64,000 bases of DNA, from positions 4,027,416 through 4,091,415 of the forward strand of contig JAQFVV010000111.1 in assembly GCA_028023455.1 (NCBI GenBank), read 5' to 3'. This DNA comes from Epiperipatus broadwayi. Taxonomy: Eukaryota; Onychophora; Udeonychophora; Euonychophora; Peripatidae. The notes beneath the pieces are model-generated. The model was not told the origin of the DNA. It saw only the letters and a list, made by a program, of their open reading frames with translations, and did no database searches. This document shows, piece after piece, positions 36,416-48,087 of the stretch. Made by a program: the position numbers and the translations under genes. Positions within the stretch are counted from its first letter, which is position 1; every line of letters starts with the position of its first letter.

Positions 36416-37477
36416 ATGGATAACAATAGTAACAAAATGCCAGTTAGTGGTAATTTTGATATGGGGAATTTAATAGAGAAACTAGAGGCTATGATGAAAA
36501 CCAACTCTAATGAATTAAAAGAACTTAGAGCTGAGATAAATACCAAATATGATAAACTAGAGACTAGTTTAAAAACAAATTCTAATGAACTTTCTCAGAA
36601 GCTAGAATCTAAATATGATGAACTTAAAGTTGAGATGAAAATTAATTCTAATGAATTAAAAGTTTTGGTAGATGATAGTATTAGAAGAGTAGAAGCAAAA
36701 TTTGATGAGAAGATGGAAAAATATAGAGAAGAGACAATAGTGGAAGCTAATTCTTTAAAAGCAAAAATTGAAGAAATAAATAATGAAATGAAGGAAGAAA
36801 ATCAAGGAATTATAGCCAGATTAGAAGTAGTTGAAAGAAAGACTATAATGAAACCTAAAATTTTTGATGAATACTATAGTAAGGATAAAAGAATTGATGA
36901 ATCTGCAGAAATAAAATTAAATTCTTTAGGTGAAAAATATCTAAAGTTATCAGATAATGAATTACCAAACATTACGGATAATACCAGTAATAAATTTAAA
37001 GATAAAATGCAAAATCTAGTTCAAAAGTGTACCATTAATTGTGGAAACGTTTATACAAAATTTAATATTTACAAAGAAATATTCTTTACAAGAATTAACA
37101 ATCTAATATGTAATGTAAATTTTATGGAAGTAGAAATTGATCCAAATGGAGATTTAGGCAAAGTCAAAATAAAACTTAAATTCAGAAATAAAGAGAAAAT
37201 TAAAATAGATTTTCTTGAGATAATTTATACCAGTAAAAATATGAAGAAAATTAAAGTAAAATTCAAAGAAATGAGTAGAGATAAGTTTAAAATAAATTAT
37301 CTTAAAAGAAGTATAGATTTTATGAAAGATATTGGAAAAGCTAAAGTTAAACTTAAAGTTATAGATAGAAAGATAAATAATAAAGATTTTCTTCAAGAAA
37401 ATATAACTAAGGAAAGAAATTTGAGTAAACCTAAAGTTAAACTGAAAATAATTAATATAATAATATTATTGTTGTAA
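36416..37477 (+). CDS. Coiled-coil protein of the LTR element (353 aa), possibly gag-like
   Basis: This is the longest clean ORF in the window, in sense with the LTRs. Residues 18-142 look like a continuous coiled coil rich in E, K, L and N, with a recurring NSNEL motif at residues 30, 55 and 77. The middle (143-240) is mixed and has two isolated cysteines (205, 209). The C-terminal part has four imperfect units about 30 residues apart, each with a K-K-K-K alternation (KVKIKLKF at 249, KIKVKFKE at 278, KAKVKLKV at 308, KPKVKLKI at 338), giving a basic surface that could bind nucleic acid. No signal peptide, zinc knuckle or protease was seen. N-terminal coiled coils occur in gag proteins of some Ty3-like elements, so a gag-like particle role is inferred. 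The ORF ends TTG-TAA. Confidence 0.7.
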   Translation: MDNNSNKMPVSGNFDMGNLIEKLEAMMKTNSNELKELRAEINTKYDKLETSLKTNSNELSQKLESKYDELKVEMKINSNELKVLVDDSIRRVEAKFDEKMEKYREETIVEANSLKAKIEEINNEMKEENQGIIARLEVVERKTIMKPKIFDEYYSKDKRIDESAEIKLNSLGEKYLKLSDNELPNITDNTSNKFKDKMQNLVQKCTINCGNVYTKFNIYKEIFFTRINNLICNVNFMEVEIDPNGDLGKVKIKLKFRNKEKIKIDFLEIIYTSKNMKKIKVKFKEMSRDKFKINYLKRSIDFMKDIGKAKVKLKVIDRKINNKDFLQENITKERNLSKPKVKLKIINIIILLL

Positions 37478-37483
37478 AACAAA

Positions 37484-37645
37484 ATGATTTTCAAGAGTTC
37501 TTTAATGTTGAAATTATATCACACTGATTTGCGATTTTTAAAGGATTATTTAGAAAATTTGAATGAATACCATTCAAAATTATCCAGAGAATTGTTTTTA
37601 ATTGAATCTAGAATAAGTAAAATAAAGACTTACTCAAGTCGATGA
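37484..37645 (+). CDS. Small ORF 2 of the LTR element (53 aa), unrecognised
   Basis: It begins 6 nt after the stop of the 353-aa ORF and lies in the same reading frame, so only the TAA separates them. The product is short, charged and helix-like (LYHTDLRFLKDYLENLNEYH). Its TGA stop overlaps the ATG of the next ORF as ATGA (37642-37645). It could be an independent small protein, the C-terminal part of ORF 1 reached by stop readthrough, or one piece of a gene broken by a single stop. Confidence 0.45.
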   Translation: MIFKSSLMLKLYHTDLRFLKDYLENLNEYHSKLSRELFLIESRISKIKTYSSR

Positions 37646-37872
37646 TGTTTATCAAGATAATCAAAGGAAAAGTAAGATTATCTGATAAAATAGCAACTAT
37701 TATTGATAAAGTTAAGAGTTATATTAATGCTTATGATCAAGTTACTATTTATGTAAAGGATATAGATGTAGAATCTAAGGAGTTCATAGTAAAATCTTTA
37801 GATACTTATCTCAAAATTATTCAAAAGCAATTGAGTTATACCAAAATGCTATATGAAAATCTTGTAAATTAG
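37642..37872 (+). CDS. Small ORF 3 of the LTR element (76 aa), unrecognised
   Basis: It starts inside the ATGA overlap with ORF 2, in the -1 frame relative to it. The predicted protein is Lys- and Ile-rich with helical segments (LSDKIATIIDKVKSYINAYD, VKSLDTYLKIIQKQL) and no cysteines or membrane segment. The codon character resembles ORFs 1 and 2. Either a compact three-cistron layout or one coding region broken by a stop and a frameshift fits. It ends about 290 bp before the 3' LTR. Confidence 0.5.
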   Translation: MMFIKIIKGKVRLSDKIATIIDKVKSYINAYDQVTIYVKDIDVESKEFIVKSLDTYLKIIQKQLSYTKMLYENLVN

Positions 37873-38151
37873 GGCAAACTTTTTCACAAAGTTTAACATA
37901 CTGGAAATTCTTTACAGGAAGAATTGAAAAGGCACTTTTGATTATTATATATTTTTTAAAAAAAAAAATTTGGACAAATATCTAGATGATCTGAGAGATA
38001 GATATAAATAAATGAATGTGGTTATTAATATGAAAAATAATATTCTTTAAACCATGTTAGTCCTTAGAAAGATTACAAATTTGAGAAGTTTTTTTTTTTT
38101 TCGATATTTCATAATTAATTAGTTATTTGCAAAGACATTTTTTTTTTCGGT

Positions 38152-38165
38152 GGATTTGAGGGTAT
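38152..38165 (+). promoter_or_regulatory. Polypurine-tract candidate
   Basis: GGATTTGAGGGTAT lies directly before the 3' LTR, where second-strand priming would start. It is G-rich but interrupted by T, so weak. Confidence 0.35.
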
Positions 38166-39936
38166 TGTAAATATCAATAGGTCGATATTTATATTTTAAA
38201 AATTTGTTATTTGTTATTAAAAAAAATCTCTTTAAGTTGAAGTTTACATATGAAATATTTAAATTTTTCTTTTATGTTTATTAAATATAGTTATTATTTG
38301 AAGTTATTATTTTATTTATATATATTGATAGTACATCATTATAAATATTTAATTATTGAAATAAATAAGGACATATAAATTGTTGATTAAAAAAAAAAAA
38401 AAAGTATTTTATTTGCAATGATTACTAAATGTAATAAATAATTATTTATGTATATTTTAAAAGATGTCAAATTTTCGATTTGATACTTTTTATATGTATA
38501 CTTGATATTTTATTTTTATTTTGATGTTAATTGTTGTAAAAGAGAACATATATATAACATGAGTTTTAAAATAGCATCTGCTGGCATGAAACCACGCGAC
38601 AATAATAAGGAAGCCATTATTAGGATTGCTTATTAAAAAATGGGATATAGAACAAACAACTGAAGGATAGAATTTTATTACATTTTATTTCTTTAAAGTT
38701 TACCATTTTTTTTAAAATACTGAAGTAACGTATATATTTTGTAATAAACATATAAATTATGACGGGGTAACAAGGATATATCGCAGCTAGGGCTGCATCA
38801 TCATCATCGCTTTCATATATTCTAAAGCAATTTTTCAATGGAACAACTAAAATTTCAACGTATAAATTTCATCGCGTCTGGAATTAAAAGCTGGCATAGC
38901 TATCTTAAATGTCTTATCGTCAATTTAATTCTAATCTGGAAGTAATTGTAATTGAAGTACTGGATTTAACATTTTAATAAAATATGCATATATTCAAGAA
39001 TTAATAATCTTCTTTAATGAAATCGTTTCGTCGTTCTTTTAATAGAATGCATTCTAAAAATAAAATAATAAAATATACAGATGAAAAAAAAACTCATGGA
39101 CTAAATTAATTCTTAAAAAGGACAATTAACTAAGTGAACTTTTAAAAAGGTATTTAATAATTTTATATATATGTGTGTGATGTGTGGATATACATTTTTG
39201 AGATTGATATATTTTTTTTTTGTTTATTTTATTTTTCATTGTAAAATGTAACGTTTGTGAATGATCAATTTAAGCGTCTTATTCTATTATAACATTAAAC
39301 GTATAACAGATGATGTTTAAGATAAATATTTAAATAATTTTAAAATCTGAAAATATAATTTATAAGTTGAGGTACTATATATTAATTATTATCTTTATAT
39401 TATAACTATTAGGCAGAAATATGTCTTTATATATTCATTGTTTATATTAATATTGAAACATTAATATTATTTAAAGTCAAACGATAACATAAAATAAAGA
39501 TGTGCTATTTATTTTTATAAATAATGCCTTTGTAATTATTTAAAGATCTCATTGATTAGTATGATTTTAGATTTGTTTTATATAAAGCTAGCTGGGAGGG
39601 CAATTTAAACAATTTATTAAAATATAATTGGAACAAGTTTGTTTTTCTTCATTCTTTAATATAAATGGAATAACTCATATACATTCCATTATATTTAACT
39701 TGCTTAATTATGAGCTACCATATAGTTTCCATTGTATTATTTATATAACCGGGATAATTTTGTCTTTCTTCAATTTAAATGGAATATAGCAAGTACGATC
39801 CATTATATTTAACTTGCCCAATCGTGGGCTACCTTACGTTCCATTACATTTGGAGCATCCAAGTGAGGCTCTGAATTATAGGTTCCATTACATTTGGCTA
39901 GTCCAATCGTGGGGCTGCTACATATACGTTTCCATT

Positions 39937-39939
<3 letters not shown>
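38166..39939 (+). repeat. 3' LTR (1,774 bp)
   Basis: A near-identical copy of the 5' LTR, including the CCATTA units near its end. It stops at ATTACA, directly against (AT)n. Differences from the 5' LTR are run-length changes: A8 against A9, A15 against A11, GGGG against GGG and TA-run changes. Confidence 0.9.

Positions 39940-39984
<45 letters not shown>
39940..39984. repeat. (AT)n microsatellite at the LTR element border
   Basis: Continues the AT tract present before the 5' LTR, so the element sits inside a dinucleotide repeat. Confidence 0.85.
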
Positions 39985-39988
<4 letters not shown>

Positions 39989-41740
39989 TTGATGTCTGTA
40001 TTTTGTAAAATATATATAATATTCAAATATATATATTAAATACATTATTTAGTTGACAAAAACTAAAAGGAATATAGCTGAAAGTACATCTAATAGAATA
40101 AGTAAAATTATATGAATTTAAATTTGAATATTACATATATATTTATATGTTGATACAAAGACTTTCATTTTGATAAATCAATGTTTACAGCATTTCTCCA
40201 ACCATCTTTATAATGTTCAATTCATCATCTAGTTAATGGCTTGTGCGATCAAGCCAAAACATCAGTGTGTTCATAACCCAAATCATACACAGATGAACCC
40301 ATGAAGTATACCATTTTTATGTATTAAAACACTGCAACAAAGAATAAAAAGTAAAATTTAATTAAATAAACCACATATATTTTCATCAGGCCTTAGCATC
40401 ATGTTCATATTCATTGTTACCAAATAAATAAAAATAAAACCCAGTATTTTATGATTAAAGATTTATATTAAAATTTATATATATGAGTATGCATGGGTAC
40501 ATGTATATAATATATTGAAGTGATTAATTATCCAAGTAGTATCCATATTAAATTTAATTAAACAACTTAAAATATAAACATCTAATAACAATGGAGATGA
40601 TAGTGAATTCATTTTCAGTTAGAAAACTAAAATGTATATTGAGATGGTATTTTCTACCATCTCATACAAATAAGTGTACATATATTTTATTATAATAAAA
40701 GTGTTTATAGTTATAAAAAATATTTTAAAATAATAAATTATCTTTGAAATCTTTTTAAAGTTTTTTTATCCTGAAGAAATCAGCATTTCATCATTTTATT
40801 AATTTATTATAACTCAAGATAAAATTAGATCTTGAGATTTGTTTTTGTTAAATTTTTATTTATTTATTGTATTTATTGGAATTCTTGGAAAAATGTGGGT
40901 TGGGGGATTATAGGTTTTTCTGATTAACTTTATTGTTGAAACTCTAGATTAAAAAAGTATTTGTAATTAAAAACATTGCTAGAGTTTATCTACTGCACTA
41001 ATTGAGCAAGAAGTTTTTCATTAATTAAAAATGTAGTGAAAATATAAAGACAAAAATTAGAAGTTCAAAATGTATCTAAAATAAACTAAAAAATGTGAAT
41101 CTCATGATAACATATAAATTGTGGAGTTTGCTTTTGTTAAAAAAGAAGAAAAAAAAGAAAAGGTATTCATCGAAGAGCCCTATATCCCACTGGATGATGC
41201 TGTTTTTGTGCTAAAACACATAAAAATGCTGTTTCCACGGCTGACACATTCGAACTTGCATTTTTTATAATACAACTTTTTTGTTGTGCTACAGATTGCA
41301 TGCCAGTATGTTGCATTGCAGTACAGCATGTATGTTTTACACAGCAAATACATTTTCCAAATATCACACAGTTTATAAAATGGTTATGGCTTGGGGAGAG
41401 GGTGTGTTTTTTTGAATTGGATGGAAATGTTGTTTTCATTTGATTTTTTTTATTTTAAAATATTGAAATATTGCGATTTTGTAAAGTAATAATTAACAGA
41501 TTTTTTTATACTGTAGTGTATTGAAGTTTTAAATAGTAAATGTTGATGAGATATATGTATAAAGTAAGTTTGGAAGTAGGTAACGATTCAAGTAATGTAC
41601 TGTTCGTAACATCCCCCAAGACAAAGAAGATTGTACCATCTGTATATTTTTGAAATAAAAAAGAGCATTAATGCAAAAATATCCAGTAAGAAAAGTACAA
41701 TTGTACACTGTTTTTTTAAATGTCATAAAAAGCATATATT
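39985..41740. other. AT-rich sequence, nothing firmly recognised
   Basis: The minus-strand ORF at 41167-41439 (90 aa, nine cysteines, no signal peptide) is slightly less AT-rich than its surroundings. It matches no family I recognise and could be a decayed repeat. No other feature was found. Confidence 0.4.
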
Positions 41741-41746
41741 ATAAAC

Positions 41747-41789
<43 letters not shown>

Positions 41790-41796
41790 AATATAT

Positions 41797-41832
<36 letters not shown>
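41747..41832. repeat. Two (TA)n tracts
   Basis: TA runs at about 41747-41783 and 41800-41832, separated by ATATAAATATATGAC. Confidence 0.85.
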
Positions 41833-41837
<5 letters not shown>

Positions 41838-42003
41838 CATTATTTAAAAAAGTTTTAGTTTCTTTTCTCCGACTACTGTTATAATTTGTTGAATATAGTT
41901 TATGTTTATTGTTATCATTTATTTTATAGATGTTAGTAAAAAAATATTTACAAAGATACGATTTTGATATTTTTTATTTTAGCATTACAAACAACAGAAC
42001 AAT

Positions 42004-42084
42004 AACTCTAAAACTAACCCTAAACCTAACCCTAAAACTAACCCTAATCCTAACCCTAAAACTAGCCCTAAACCTAACCGTAAC
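42004..42084 (+). repeat. Interstitial telomere-like degenerate CCCTAA tract
   Basis: About thirteen hexamers related to CCCTAA, mostly in pairs that form a 12-bp period alternating CTAAAACTAACC with CTAAACCTAACC and variants. The complement of TTAGGG is visible in many units. The ORF across it (41930-42157) reads as TLTLNLTLKL and is not a gene. It could be an ancient end-fusion scar, a telomerase-filled break, or a satellite derived from telomeric DNA. Confidence 0.7.
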
Positions 42085-43770
42085 AAGTTTTACTTTTAGT
42101 TGTCATTCTATTGAAATAAAAACCAGCAGTAAACAACAACAACAAAAAAAGCCATAACCCCAGTAAAAATATCTCCGATAGAAAATTGATTTTTTTAATA
42201 AAAAGCAAACTAAAAAAGATGAATCAAATTGTAATTTGTTTATTTTATTTTACATTTATTTTTATCATTTAATTTGTATACATTAATAAAAAATGATATT
42301 TAAAATTAAATAATATTTAAAAAAGATGATTTTCTTTTGTTTTTATTTTTGCATTACAAAAAACACATCAAAATGATTATAATTAACAGCCCAGGAATGA
42401 TCATATTTTATAGTTTAAGCATGAAAACTGCACCATCGAGTGGGATATAGTAGCTATTCAATGACAAACAAAGAAAATCTCCAATGCTTTTGCTAAATAG
42501 TGTAATAACTAGCACCAAAAAATGTTCTCCAGCTAGAGAACATCAAAAACTTTCCCTTCAGAAAAATACACCTCACAGCCACACCTGAGTGATTGCCAAG
42601 TATGGAAAAAATGAGTTTAACAAGCTAGCCAAGGATATGTCAAAAGTGCCAGTGGACAAAAATAAAGAATTTATGCCAGCAGTTCAGAACTGAGATCATA
42701 TATATGGACAGTATTCATTTGATGAAAGTGAAACAGCTGAACAATCAGGTTAAATACGAACTGTTACTTAAAGAACTTTTATTCTAATTAGTGTAATGGA
42801 ATTCTAGACTCCATTAACTGAATTAGTTTTGCATAAAAGTTTCAACAATAGAGTGTGGGGTTTTAAAAAGGATGTTTTAATGTGATTTTGGTTGAAAAAA
42901 AAGATGGGTATGGTGATACTTTATAACTTTTTAATCATTAAAATTATATGTAATTTTAATTCATTTTATTACATTCAATGTTTGTACAGTTTAGAGTCCC
43001 AAAACATTAACTGCTCAATCTGGAAAGAGAAATAAGCATGGGGGTAAAATCAGTTAAGTGTTCCATCCATAAGAAAACACAGGAACCTTATGTTGGAACC
43101 TCATGTACAAAAACGGGATGCCCAATGGCTGTAAGCAAACAATGGACACTTGTCCCTTCGATTAGGGATCAAATATAATTATTTAACATGAAATGTGGAG
43201 GGTTTGTGGCATGCATGATAATGCTCATTCTTATTAGTAAGTCAACCTAAGTTCACACCTATTTGGACAGGCCTCCATAATAAACTTGGATTACTGTTAT
43301 TTGTAGATTGTGTGCAATAGATGTTACCTCAGGCAAAAGATATAAAATGTTTAATAATGAACCATATTTAAAGGAAAATGAATGCAATTAATATTTACAT
43401 TTGTCTTTTGTCTTAAATTTTAGATGGAGTCAGAGTGCTTTGAAAAAGAGAATTAGGTAAGCAGTTAGTATTAAAAAATAAATATAATAAATACCTAAAC
43501 CATACTTAAGTGCTTCTGTCTTTAATTCACTTATAACATTATCAATTAAGTAATCTCTCGTTCAAACATAAAGTATAATTAGTAGAGTCCATGTAAGATT
43601 ACACCTTAAAATTTATTATTCAACAGTCATACATAAACAAATTAACACTATGATCATTGAAGATTCTTCATGATCTAGAGCTAGGCTACATACCTAGTGG
43701 TTCCCTCATACTGGTCATTGTATATTGGTAATCTTAAAAATTTTGTGGACAGTGTGTCAATTTGGAGTGG
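42085..43770. other. Unassigned sequence with possible decayed coding patches
   Basis: Patches at about 42.53-42.75 and 43.0-43.27 kb are less AT-biased and read short open stretches (for example VIAKYGKNEFNKLAKDMSKV near 42.59 kb). No family was recognised. They may be old retroelement or host exon remnants. Confidence 0.3.
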
Positions 43771-43772
43771 CA

Positions 43773-43871
43773 CTATATATATATATATATATATATTTGA
43801 ATGTCTTCTCTTGTAGTAGCATTTATCATAAATAAAAAAAAAAAGGCTTGTTTAGAGCTATTAGCACGCTC

Positions 43872-43918
<47 letters not shown>
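43773..43918. repeat. (TA)n microsatellites
   Basis: TA runs at about 43773-43797 and 43880-43918, flanking a short A-rich stretch. Confidence 0.85.
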
Positions 43919-43921
<3 letters not shown>

Positions 43922-43924
43922 TTA

Positions 43925-45110
43925 ATAATGCTCAGATCCATAAGTAAGAACTTGTAAAACACATTCATTAAAAATCTTTCTTTTCAAACACATAGGCATA
44001 TTTCCTTTTAATATTAAGTTATTTCTGCCAAAAGCACTCAAAACCAAGTTTAATTCTATGATTAATTTCATCCATTATGTTTCCAGCTGTAGTAATAATC
44101 ATACCAAGGCATTTGTAATGGTTAATTTCTTCTAACTCACCATAATCAAACTTTATTTTCATCTTTTAAAAAAGTTTATTGAACATTACTTTGGACTTAT
44201 TAATGTATAGCTTTAGACCTACTTTCTTGCTTTCATCTGAAAATTCTTGCACTATTTTCTGAAGATCTAAAGCATTATTTTCAAAAACAATTACAATCAT
44301 CTGCAAAATATTAATATTCTCTCCTTTACTTTTATTTCATTAGCTTTCCATTTCAATCCACAAAATACTTCTTTCAGGAATGCTGAAAAAACGTTTTGAA
44401 AATATGGAAAGCATTATTTTCAAAAACAATTACAATCATCTGCAAAATATTAATATTCTCTCCTTTACTTTTATTTCATTAGCTTTCCATTTCAATCCAC
44501 AAAATACTTCTTTCAGGAATGCTAAAAAAACGTTTGGAAAATATGGAATCATTCTGTCTTACACTCTTCTCAATGAGAACTTAGCTAGTACCATCATGTA
44601 ATCTAATTGTTGCTGCTGCATTTTTATAAATATTGCTCAGAATATAACGGCATCTGGGGTCTACACTTTGATGATCCAATGACTAAATCATTTAAAAAAT
44701 GCTTACAAAAACAAATGCCTTTTCATAATCTACAAATACAAAGCATAATGGCAACTCATATTTATTGGTTCTTTTTATAACTTCTATCAATAGTTGGATA
44801 TTATCTACTGCTCTTAAACCATTTTTAAATCCAGCTTCTTTTATTCATTGGTTGAAATCCAATGTCCTCTGTAGACAAGCTGTAATTATCATTGGAAAAC
44901 TTTGGTGTAAAACTGATATAAGGCTGAGAGATCTGTAATTTCTAATATTTCTTTATCATTTATTAAAAATATTAATACTGCATTCTTCTAATCAACTTGT
45001 ACATCTTTATCATTTAGACATTTGGTATATAACTTTGCCAACATTTTTTTATTTCTTTACCTGCTTCTTTTAATATATTGATTATAATTCCATAATTACC
45101 ATAGCAATGA
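43925..45110 (-). pseudogene. LINE family 2, antisense RT-region fragment
   Basis: The minus strand reads QAGFKNG, then RAVDNIQLLIEVIK, then motif A FVFVDYEKAFVFVS (about 44.74-44.70 kb). Next come IYKNAAATIRLHDG and a decayed RQ-D box, a frameshifted FADD near 44.29 kb, and the C-terminal segment ending near 43.93 kb with the GRNNL-like piece. It lacks the endonuclease and the 3' tail. A 139-bp tandem duplication (44269-44546) interrupts it between motif B and the FADD box. Confidence 0.75.
44269..44546. repeat. 139-bp tandem duplication inside the LINE fragment
   Basis: Two consecutive copies (44269-44407 and 44408-44546) begin AAAGCATTATTTTC and differ by a few bases near the end (GCTGAAAAAACG against GCTAAAAAAACG). 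It arose after the LINE fragment inserted. Confidence 0.85.
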
Positions 45111-47705
45111 CATGGTAAATTTAATTATAAATCAATATTTATTTACAATTTTATGATTAACAAATAATTGATGTATGATGTTTAATATAATAAATAGATA
45201 CATAAATAAACAAATAAGTAAATAAAATAAATAAAATATCATTCCATTTGTTTCCTTCAATAAATGTATCATAGGCACAGTTTTATAAAAGCCTAATCAT
45301 AAATTTTATTATAATTTGATCTAATTTCTGCTTTGAGTAAAATATACTGAAATTCAACATCAAATCATGAAATATCTAATGTGTCAGTTGCAGAACCAAT
45401 AAACTTATACTATAAACCTATAATAATATAATAAATAATATTATATTTGCAGGAATTAGCTATAATGCAATGCTAAACCAAAGTGAAAATTCAATCTACA
45501 GTTTAGATAAAATATTAATTAACAAACAGTTAATCATCACGAGGATAATTTAGATAAGATGCCCTGCTACATTTTTATGACCAAACTTATAAGTTATACT
45601 TATACATGGAAGAAGGTGATTTTAGCATAATAATACAAAATACTTTGACCAAACTTACATTTATGAAGTAAAATGATATTCCTGTGGATGCATTCATCTA
45701 CACATAGAAATAATGCAACACTAAATTCCCTGTGGGTTTATACATCACCATGAAACAAATATAATTACACAATTCTGTGGATTGCCCACTAGTGCAGGAA
45801 TGAGTGTAAAATACAAAAAGTGGCAAATAATTAATCTGCAGATTAACCAGCAGCACAGACTAATGCCATTTAACATTGTAAAGCAATATTAATATTTACT
45901 TCATGTTTAAAGTGCAAAATCATCCTCCTCAGTTATTCTGACAATTCAGACAAAACATCAGCAATTTAGCAGATGTGAATTCATACATAATGAAAAGTGT
46001 TTTGATAATAAGGACAACTAATATACTGATTTATCTTGCTTAAAATATAAACATAGTAACAATGTAATACAAGTGACACGAGTATAGGAACAAAACCCTG
46101 GAAAGACTCATAAGACACTTCATGAGAGGTTGACACACACGATAAATTTATTGGTAATTCTCAAGTTTTTTGCAAGCACTATTTTCTCAAATAAATATTT
46201 TATTCAATCCCATGAATTTAATTTAAACACAGTAAAAGTATAATTTATGAACCTCACATATAAGTTCATATAACACTAAAATTAAAATTAATTCATTCTT
46301 ACTCAAATACATAAATAAAAGTGTAAAACATTATTGGAATGTTAAATATTATCTATGAAATCTATATAAAATGTCTTGAACTATAAATACACATTACTCA
46401 AAGTAATAATTATAAATTATAATCAAATTCCATAGAAGTGATTATATCCCTTTATTCTAGTTATTATGAGTACTTTTAAATTAATGAATTTTACTGGGCT
46501 CTATGAATATAAGATAATTCCAAAAGCATGACATGTAGAGTTTAAATGAAAATGTTCTTCATAGGTTATTAAATTCTACATTTTTATCTATCATTGTTTC
46601 AAGTTTATGATATCCAGGCTACATTAATTTATCTATCCACATTTAAATCTAGAAATAATAATCAGAGCAAAATAATTTAACTAATCAACATTGGCGATAG
46701 AAATCAGAAATTAGTTTTAATTAATTGTTTAAAGGCTGTTATCATTATTCAAATAGTAAACAAATTAAATAGTAAATACATTACTGGCAGTATACATTCA
46801 GATAAGGTAGTTCAATGCTCTATTATTTAACTGATATGCAGAAACATTAGTGTTTCAATAAAATTTAAATTTTAAATTTGATTTTAAACCTCTTCTTTTT
46901 TAAAAAAAGTAGTTTTCATGTCTGAAAAACATCTGCAATTAAAATATTTATTTAATATTGCCAGTTTGCATGCAATAAAGTACTCCAAAACTTATTGACC
47001 TTCTGCTATTAATTCTATTTTTAAAGTTAAACGTTCTGACATATTTCAAATGTAGATATTGAGCAAATTATTAGCGATTTGATTCATTAGCCGGCAGACT
47101 TGAACAGACCCTTTAAATTCAACAACTCATACTGTTATTAAATATCACCATTTTATATTTAAATTCATCTGAGAATTCTTGGTTAATCCATTTGCTTGTC
47201 AATAATTTTTAAAATATGCTTAACATGTTTTGCTTACATGTTATTCTTACACCATTCTATCTCTTAATAATACTATGAATGCTCTCTTTCACTGAAATGC
47301 ACACATTTATTTATTATATTTTTATCTAATGATTAAAAATTAGTTAAATAAATGGCTTTTGAATTAAATGAAAATAATTTCTAAGATTATTTGAAATAAA
47401 TAAGAATTATTATTATTTTTAATCACATTTTACTAAACTTGATGTGTGCTGTTGATTTCTTACAGGTTAAACATATTTGACCCAAATCAGTGGATGAAAA
47501 AAAGCAATTTTTCAATACATTAAAATAATACAGACAATAAGCAAGGCAAAATATTACTTATTCTCACCAATAAATTATCTTGAATGCAAGTAAATAGTCT
47601 GTTTAGAATGCAAACCAAGGCAATCAAATCACCAAGAAGAAGACAGAGAAATTTTTATTTATATCAGTTCTATCAACCTTTATATTTTACAATAAAATAT
47701 AAGGT
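45111..47705. other. AT-rich sequence, nothing recognised
   Basis: About 2.6 kb without recognisable genes or shared repeats. Confidence 0.45.
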
Positions 47706-47706
47706 T

Positions 47707-47710
<4 letters not shown>

Positions 47711-47776
<66 letters not shown>
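47711..47776. repeat. (TA)n microsatellite
   Basis: About 33 TA units. The ORF reading YIYIY across it (47584-47799) is not a gene. Confidence 0.9.
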
Positions 47777-47779
<3 letters not shown>

Positions 47780-48087
47780 TTTATTTTCTCTTGAAGTAAG
47801 AATTCTAAATTTATAAACCATTTATTAATAATTTAAATGGATGTTGTTTTAATTGTCATATTTCCTATATTTATGATGATTATTTACTTTGAATATTTTC
47901 TTTATAATAAGGTTGGTTTATTGGTATTTTTAAAATGAAATTGTTCTGAGCAAGGAAGAAGAAACTTTGAGCTCAAATCTTTAATGCATCATCTTTTCCT
48001 GGTTGCCACATTCATAACTTTTAGAGGAAGGATTTGCACAATACATACACACACATCACACAGTCTAATGAAGAATATATAACTTAG

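Larger units (their letters stand above)
32931..39939 (+). mobile_element. Recent LTR retrotransposon-like element without recognisable pol (7,009 bp)
   Basis: Two direct repeats of 1,774 bp (32931-34704 and 38166-39939) begin TGTAAATATC and end CCATTACA, the TG...CA ends of LTRs. A primer-binding-site-like TGGCGCAACAACTAGGGC starts 2 nt after the 5' LTR, and a G-rich GGATTTGAGGGTAT precedes the 3' LTR. The element lies in an (AT)n tract, so the short target duplication (ATAT or ATATAT) cannot be sized. The LTRs differ only by length changes in A, G or TA runs and one TA/TG run, so the insertion is recent. The 3.46-kb interior has 1.7 kb of noncoding leader and three small ORFs. No protease, RT, RNase H or integrase was seen, so it presumably depends on a relative in trans. 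Confidence 0.85.

Noticed and set aside
41167-41439. 90-aa cysteine-containing minus-strand ORF as a small secreted peptide gene
   Set aside because: No signal peptide, no recognised cysteine spacing, and no second exon or promoter context.
41930-42157. 75-aa ORF with TLTLNLTLKL repeats
   Set aside because: Produced by the degenerate telomere-like repeat.
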